DNA of 64,000 nt from Patiria miniata. Taxonomy: Eukaryota > Echinodermata > Asteroidea > Valvatida > Asterinidae. The first letter of the stretch is position 1. Each line of letters begins with the position of its first letter. The notes beneath the pieces are model-generated. The model was given only the letters and a program-made list of their open reading frames with translations. It was not told the DNA's origin and did no database searches. Position numbers and translations under genes: made by a program. Below are positions 49,401-58,400 of this stretch, piece by piece. The stretch covers positions 10,822,777-10,886,776 of the forward strand of contig NW_024037076.1 in the NCBI RefSeq assembly GCF_015706575.1, given 5' to 3'.

Positions 49401-52400
49401 GACACACAAGGAATGCAGAAAAACCAAATATTTTGGATCACATTATACGCAGATGATGGGCTGAAAGCAGCCTCGGTGCCTGAAACCAGTAGCGAAGACA
49501 TTCTGGAGAAATACCGTGAGATGCGCAAGGCCCAGTCTTCAGAACAACTGGAAAATGACCACTTGGGACATGGTGAGTTGGACCATACTCGTGTTAGTTT
49601 GCATGTTATCCAGTAGCTATTGTAGCTTTCTTGTTGATTGGTATTCAGTGCGATAAGGTTCTTGGTGTGATAATCTTGGCTCATCATCTGTGACAAAATG
49701 AAAACCAGGGTTCGAAATTAGCAGCAGCCCGCTAGCCAAATGCTAGTCAAAACAGCGGCGGGCTAGTCAAACTATTCCTTAAAGAGGTTGTGGAATGCTC
49801 GAAGACATTTCCGTCATTTTTTGGGTATATGTAGCCTAAGGTGTGATGAAATAAAAACGACTATTGTTTCTGTCATGAAATGAGTACAAAGGTTACTTTT
49901 GAGAGCTATTTTTCAGGTCCTGTTTCGACCCAAACGTGCAATTTGTGTAAAAGTCGTTGTTGCGGGCAGCAAACAAAACACAGTAAATCGTGACGTAATA
50001 AACAGGACTCGTTTATGCTACTCTGCATCGGGAGTCCTGTTTATTACGTCACGATTTACTGTGTTTTGTTTGCTGCCCGCAACGACGACTTTTACACAAA
50101 TTGCACGTTCGGGTCGAAACAGGTATAACAGGACTTGAAAAACAGCTCTCAAAAGTACCTTTTGTACTCATTTTATGACAGAAACAATAGTCGTTTTTAT
50201 TTCATCACACCTTAGGCTACATATACCCGAAAAATGACGGAAATGTCTTCGAGCATTCCACAACCTCTTTAACTAGCCCGGCTGGCGAGTGAAAAATTAT
50301 TGGGATACGGCAAAGATGAACGCTCAGGAAGAAATAAATGATTAAATTCAGAAAGAAAAGCCCATCAATTTGTGTCTAAATTTAACAACTGTTTTAAAGG
50401 GGTTTAATTATTAGATCTGTTAATCAAAAACCCTGACAAAATTGCCTCAGAATTGAGCCTGAAAATGCGCCATTTTGGATTTGAGATAAGACAAAACATG
50501 CGTGCTAGTGAAAATGCCTGCGGGCTAGTTAAGAGTCCGTTTCAGTAGCCCGGCTGGCTAGTGAACAAAAAAGTTTATAGGTCGGACCCTGAAAACTGAA
50601 CCGTGTTTCATTTGAATTTTCAATGGCAGAACTGGGCAATTTAGAATCATCCACAGAGTCCAGCGGTAGCCACAGCGACAAGCCCGACTCGGGCGGGGCC
50701 TCGGACCAGCCCGACGCCTCGGAACCCGAAAACCTGGACGAATCGTACGCCTTCATTGACGCCAAGCGCAAGCTGCGCATTGTCCTGCGCTCGGCCGACG
50801 TCCACAGCCTGCCCTGGCTGACCAACTTCAGCATCCCTGACCACGTAGCAGCTGAGTTAGCCCTGGGCATCTCTACTGGCTACCCAGAGAACGAGCTGGT
50901 GGCATTCCTGAAAGTCCAGCTTGCTGAGGCTATGAATCTGCAGGACAGGGCCCTGATAGCGCAGCTGAGAGAAACCTTGAGATGCGTCCAGACATTTGAC
51001 AGAGATGGGTGAATATTTGGGGTTGTTTTCTTTTTGATTTTAACAGGTTAATATTCACTTCAATATGTTCAGTAGTAAGTTTTTTGTGAGACATTTGATG
51101 ATTGAGTGGCATTTAACAACGACATGCATGGCTAAGTATGTGTACATGTTCAGGAAAAATATTAAATTTGTGTAATCATCCCCTTGCAATTGCCACCCAA
51201 TTAAGGTTTTTTGGGGTGCAGTAAAGATATTTCTATAGGGACATATGACTATGATTCATAAATACCAAGACAGTTTACCCAAATCCTATTTGTTGAGAGC
51301 ACTTCACATGGGTGGTTTCAAATTGTTGATAAAACACCAACGGTCCCTTTTCCCCCTTATTGGTTGAACATTCACAATCTTCACTTACGCATGTGCAGTA
51401 GTACCAATGAGTCCCTATTTCATAGAGTCCTAACTTCACACTACACCGGCACTGCTGCATTCTGCACCACATCACGCAGTACGCACTCCACGCACGCCAA
51501 TTATAAGGAGATTTTTAGTACTACTCCTGAGAGGCACATGCCATAAACATATAGCTGTAGGGGTGTTGAAAGAAACGTGAAGTAAAATTGGTAATCAAAA
51601 TTGTGGGAACTTTTTAATTTTTGACTTGTTTTGGCTTTTTGACCAAAAGGTCATAAATACCTGAGATAGTTTACCCATTCCTATTGGTAGAGAGCCAATC
51701 GGCAACCAGGGGCCAATTTCATAGAGCTGCTTAAGCACAAAATTTGCTTAAGCACAAAAATGTCTTGCTTAATAAAATCATGTTACCGGCCAAAACTCCA
51801 TGCGATTGTTATACTAAGTAAACAACAGCTAAATACCAGTCACAAGCAATGTACATCACATGGAGTTTTGGCCGGTAACCTAATTTTACTAAGCAATGTC
51901 TTTTCGTGCTTAAGCAAATTTTGTGCTTAAGCAGCTCTATGAAATTGGGCCCTGGCCCCAAGCCGGTTTTAAACGTACTTGTTTAAACCGGCCAAGCACA
52001 CATTTATTCCCTTAATATCAAATCACATCATACATGTCATATAATTATTAAATGTACTGATAATAATTGGACTTGCCTTACCTGATCACTTTATAGCCTC
52101 GGACAGTCGGTCACTTTGCATTTGTAAAACTTCTTGGTCGCTCTCTCTTTGAACAGCTGTCGAAGGCTCCTGGCTTGCTTAAGTGAGGACTATGAGAACC
52201 GTGCCCCATACATTGCCTACCTGGTGCGCAGCCGTAAAGGGCTAGCCGCTTCCCGAGCTCATCTCCTGCGCCTGCTGGATAGAGTGGAAAGGTCAGTTGA
52301 ACAGGACTGCAAGATCTGTTCTTATACATTTGATTTAAATGCACTTTCGGTGCAGAACTGATTAAGAGAGAGTGTCTGAGTTATCCTTCACCACCCGCCT

Positions 52401-55400
52401 CATCACGTCAATTCATCAGATGACCACTCCACTTTGCCACACCCTGTGATGTTCTGACCAATCACAGCACTGATTAATATTCGTCACAAGTCAGACATGG
52501 GTGAACTTGCATGACGTACATGGCTGGAACATGCAGTTAGGCATTGGGAAGGCGTTTGTGTTGTAGAAATGCCCTCGTGCGCTCTGGGTGGGGCCTAGTG
52601 TATCAGTCTATAATAAATAAAAAACAAGTAAATCACAAATCAAACCGCTAATCTCATCACATGTCAAATAACAGGCCGATCATGTCAAATAACAGGCCGG
52701 TCACATGTCAAATAACAGGCCGATTGCAGGTCAAATAACAGGCCGATCACATGTCAAATAACAGGCCGATCACATGTCCAAAAAACAGGCCGATCACATG
52801 TCAAATAACAGGCCGATCACATATCTAATAGCAGGCTGATCTCATGTCAAACAACAGGCTGATCACATGTCAAATAACAGGCCGATCACATGTCAAAAAA
52901 CAGGCTGACCCCATGTCAAATAACAGGCTGATCCCATGTCAAATAACAGGCTGATCACAAGTGAAACAGAAAGTCACATGTAATAGCAGTTGTGTTTGTC
53001 TGAGTTGCTTGTAACGGGATGCATGTGAGACGTGATGACTTGTGGTGACGTTAATAAATATAGAGCACTTGACAAGAACTCTGTACCATTTCCCCACTCG
53101 TAGGCAACACCATGGACTACATCAAAGCAGACAATTGTACTGTAATGGTTTTATATTATTTTCCTAAAAGGAGATCATTGTAGCTCATTTGTGTGATCCA
53201 TAAATGTGATTCACAAATAATAATAATAATTTTTATACAGAAGGTATCAAAGCGCTTCACAATTATTACCCCTGTTCGTCAGGTCATGAGACCAGTTTTT
53301 TGCAGTAGCTAAAGATCAGCGCATCCTGTGATTATTACTAGTGTTGGTAGGTTTTGAACATTGCTTTCTTCATAAGACATATATGGACACGGATAAAATG
53401 TATCATGCATTTTCTCCATCAGGGATAAGGCAGTAGTCAACAAGTATTTTACAATGGTTCTGGTGCGTCTGTTCCTGGAGAGACAGGAAAGGAGTATTCA
53501 CAAATTCATTGTTGATTTCAAGGCCCTCACTGCTGCTGATGAGAAGGTTAGTGATAACTACCTCAACTCTAACCCTATATACATTGTATTTAGGTAGAAG
53601 AGGTATGCAACTTTTCCTTGGATCAGCTGATTTCCTCGTTTTTCACTTCACACTTATGCCGTTAAAAACTGAAAAACCCTATACAAAGTCTTGTAAAGAT
53701 TGGAGTTTCCTCGTTTTTTGTTTCATCCAAGTTGCATGCCTGTAGAAACCTAGCTGAACACAACACATGCAACACGTTTCAAAATTACAAGCCTGCTCAG
53801 TGTAGCAAGATCCATCAGGTCAAAAATGTCAAGACCAAATACTGCCTCAGAGTCTGTGGTCACCAACTGCAGCGTGATACAACTGTGGCATTGTTCAATG
53901 GGACTAGCTTCCTTTGTCTCAGAATTGGCCCCTTATGCACTGGTGTTACGGCCCCATGCAGCAAGGTCTCACAGACTTCAACACCTGATGCACTGTATTG
54001 CAACTGGCAGGGTGAGGATTAAAATGAAGACCTTGCTCATAACCGCTCACTTATGTAGATCCATCTCGGGGTGTTAAAGGACTTTTGCAGGATTGAGGAA
54101 GGTTCAGCCCAGCCTCTATTACCTGACATTGGACTGGATGCACATTGAAAATAGAAGCACAGTGAATTTGTCCTCGGTTTCCTGCAAACTGATGGATTTT
54201 AAAGGAGTTTGCTTTAGGGAGTTCAGGATAAGTTCATGCACAGTGTAATCCATGTTGGATTTTTACTTCATTTATCCCCAGACACAACTTGTCAAATTTT
54301 TTCTGAGGACTCTGAACAACTGGATAATGGACGACCCTATATGGGAAGGTATGTAAAACAAAATAAGAATCCTTTGTCTATTAGGCCTGCGTCAAACGTC
54401 GTGCTTCTGCCGTGTCGAACTCAAATACTGACAAAACTTTCTATTAAATACGGCAGTTTAGCAGGATGTTTGACACCAATTGTTTTACTAAGTTCAATTC
54501 TGCCATGTAGCACGACAGGCTCTGTCGTGCTACACGGCAGTTACACGGCATGGTGTCAAACGTCGTGCTCTTGCCGCGTCCTATCAAATTGAATTCCAAC
54601 CTGGGCTAGGCGATTTTGGAATGCGCATGCGTTTCCAAACAAATAGACAAGACAGAAACAATCCAAAATGGCGGCGAGACAGTAACAAGCACATGCCATG
54701 CATGTTTGGCATGTTTGACAGTATAGAGAGTCGAGAAAGTGATAAAAGAAGTGAAAGAAGAACGTACACAATGTAACTGATCTCCTCCTCAATAAACTGT
54801 TTATGCAACATGAGTTTCCTCTTTCCGGCAGCTTTGATACCGGTACTATTAAAAATCGTAAAGTTAAGCCTCTTTTTTCCTGTCTCCGCCATTTTGTCTG
54901 GTAATTAAAGGCGACTGCTCTGTGATTTAAATTCGACGTTTGACACCAATCTAAAATTCTGTCGCGCTTTTGCCACAGGTGAAAATGAATTACATTCGAC
55001 ACGGCAGAAGCACGACGTTTGATGTAGGCCTTAGAGTATCTTAAAAAAAAATTCTGGACCTGCAATCTCTGTGCTGTAAACTGTGTTTTTCTGGTAACAA
55101 AATGCTGCGTCCTATAACCGACATGTTACGCGAATGCTGTTTGTGATCGTAAATAACATGCATTAATGCACCCACGATGAGCATTCATGTAACAAAGCGG
55201 CTGTAAGACGCATCGTTTTGGGGCCAAAAAATTTGGGCAAATTTCAGGTCTACGTTTTTTTAGATGTCTCATGGGTACAGCCTATCAGATCAACACTTGG
55301 CTCAATTTTGCCCAATTTACCGTATGTTGATAGTCTGAGTATCACCCGTTATCCACGGAGCCATCTCCTGTCTAACGTCTGATATGTCAAAGCATGCAGA

Positions 55401-58400
55401 TTTATGCAAGCCAATCGGAGTCGACTTTACTAAATCGTGACGTCATTTCATCCCAAAATCAGGACTAACGCTGTGATTGGTCAATTCGAATGCAACGTTT
55501 TGTAATACAACAACAGCCGGGAGCGCATATGGTAACATGATACCGAGCGCCGCGCGCCGTGATTGGTCAATTCGAATGCACTGTTTTGTAATACAACAGC
55601 TGGGAGCCCATTCGCATAACATGATACCGAGCGCCGCGCGCCGTGACATTTTTTTTTAAATCCATGTCTATGATGTATGACGCACAACGGGTGAATGACC
55701 GAAGACCCGATAGACCTATAGAAAGCGCCTGCTGATTGGTCAAAATCTAGGAAGTCAAGAGGCGGGGTCTTGCCTAATTAATCAGCCAATCTGTTCGCGC
55801 ATAATAGACCACGGCATTCCCTATTACATAGGCTAGTATGTTGACTGCTCATGTTCATTTGAATCGTAAGATAATTACAAGAGCTTGAGATGAAGTCAAC
55901 AATCTATGATTAAATTTGATCATTATAAGAAATGATACAAGACATGGACATTTTATGTAATAGCAAATTAAAATGCTTCTTTTGAAGAAATTTCTTCGAA
56001 ATATAAACTTTGTTCTTGTTTGATCAGCTGCCAGTGAAACCCAGATGATTGATGCTGAAGTAGCCACAGAGCGTGCCATCATGAGCCGTATCTACAAGCT
56101 TGCCTTGTACCCCAACGAGGAAGCTGACGTCGCCAGGGACAGGTAATGCAGATTTAACAGCATTTAGTATTTAACTGTAATGTACAGCGTGTGTTACTGG
56201 TGTGCCTAATTTGATAAGGATTTGATTGTCCATAATTTCATCTTTGACAAGATTTTTGTGTGGTGGAATTTGGACTTTTGGTTCAAAAGTTATGACAAGT
56301 TTTGTGAAGCCCTTCTGAAGCGGGTTGGTCTGATTCAATGACCTTAACACAACGACCAGTTATGTACAATGCAGGTATGCATTGAAGACAGTTAAACCAG
56401 AACAAAACTTTCTTTGAAACAACGGATGATAAGTATCACTTAAATTAAATAACTGGACTATCATTGTTTCAAAGCATCATGAATTATTGACTAATAACAT
56501 TGATTGTGGACTAAAGGATTATGTAAGCCTAGTCCTGCCACACATGTCCTTCTTTGTGATCCACAAATACTTTCACCTGTACTGAATTCAAACCTTTCAT
56601 TAGGTATGTGTGATTTCACAAATCAGACCAGCTTGGAATTTATAACCCTTCTTCAATGTACTCTATCTCTGGACAGGATTGTCCAAATGAGATGGGATAA
56701 CAAGCATAGTGAGAAGAAGGAAAGGTACTTTGAAAAGAGGGTTAACATTATGATGAATAGGGGTGGTTTATATTCTTAATATTTTTGTTTCTAATCCTGC
56801 GTTTTTATTGACACACGCTGTACATGCACACGCAGCACTGCCCTATATGTGGAGTCACAGCCCATGCTCCGGAGCACATCCTTGATTGCAATGAACATTG
56901 TAACTTCCGGGTTTTGCAGTTACGCTAATGGGTAATTCCAACGTCACTCACGTTACATTTATATACCATGAGGCTACTTTGACCTGTCACTGCTTCAAAA
57001 GTATTTGATCAAGCTGAATCAAACCAGCCATACAACAACCTTGGGGTAAGGGGTACTCAAAAATGGAAAGAAAAAATCAATCCATTCTTCACTTTGTATC
57101 CCCCTGGCTGTAAGCCGGAGGGGGATATTGCGATAGCGTATTCCTTCTGTGTGTATGTCTGTGTGATCTGATACACCGTGCCCTCTGGAGACGTGCACAC
57201 AATAGGGAACAAAAGATTGTGTACGTCTCCAAAGGGCAATTTCTATAGATGAATACGTCTCCACAAGATTTTCACGAAATAGATATATGGATTTTACTCA
57301 AAAACTAGGAATTTCCAAGGTGGGTTGATCTGTCGCAAACGGAAGAGTTTTAGAAAAGGGATGTCAAGTCCGAATCTCAGCTAAGGAAATTAATTCTGGT
57401 TAAAATAAGAGCATTTTGAAACTTCACTTTCAAACTCGAAAACTGTACTACACGAGAACAAAGAAATGTCTCCAATACAAATTTCAGTATGCGTGTACCG
57501 GTATGTACAAGCATTACATTCACTGTGTGGACTTCTGATTGGCCCTAGATTGGACACGCCATGCTGTTTAAATACATGGCGTGGGTCGTGTCGCGCCCAT
57601 GCCGGCGTTGGGTTACAAAAGCAACAATGTTCGATCTGTGGTGTGATTGGTCGTTAAGAAACATACATTTTTCACAGCCGGATAATTTGTGTATCCACTC
57701 ACACCCACATGGGGGCAGTGCGTTGACATGTACAGTACGTTGTATGCATACCTTTAGCACTGCAGGCCTTAGCTATGGCCAGCGATGCGCTTATGCTGAT
57801 ACAGCACAAACACAGGACAGCCTTGCATTCAAGGCTAGGTTGAATCAGACATGGGTTAACAAGAACAGGTATACTGTTCTCACATACATCAGTTTGTACT
57901 TGGGTTGGCTGTAGATATGTTGGATTCTCTACCCCCGTCCAGCATCTTAATCCTTGTTCTTAACACGGCTGAACTTAAAGCTATAGTCCATCATTTGCAG
58001 CCATCCGAAAAAGTAACTGGAGTATTATTGTTGAAAAACATACTTGGTTGAAAGATAGTAAGGGGACTAAACTCCCTGTGAAATTAATCTTTCTGGCAAG
58101 CTATCATTTTGAAGTAATCAACGAAAGAAGGCCTTTCCAACGATGCGTCTTAAGACGCACCGTAGGAAAATTTAAATTAGTAGTTCGTTTTGTTATTCGA
58201 CGCAACGCGCGCAAGCATTGGCACGACGCACAGGCGCGCGCGGTTGCTATAATTCGTCAGATCAGTGCGCGACATCGCCTATAGCTGCAATTCAAAACAA
58301 TTCAAAACATGATTCAGCAACTTTTGATTTGAAATTGAGATCCCAGAATGCTGTTTTTCTCGAAATATACAGCTGAAGCTGAGCTGAAACTACATGTACA

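Noticed and set aside
52660..52968. CRISPR-like array of direct repeats
   Set aside because: Units are contiguous without unique spacers, and it lies in an intron of an animal gene.
58048..58284. Arg-rich open frame (VIRRNARKHWHDAQARAVAI) as a gene
   Set aside because: Lies wholly inside the TTAA-flanked MITE and has no homology I recognise.
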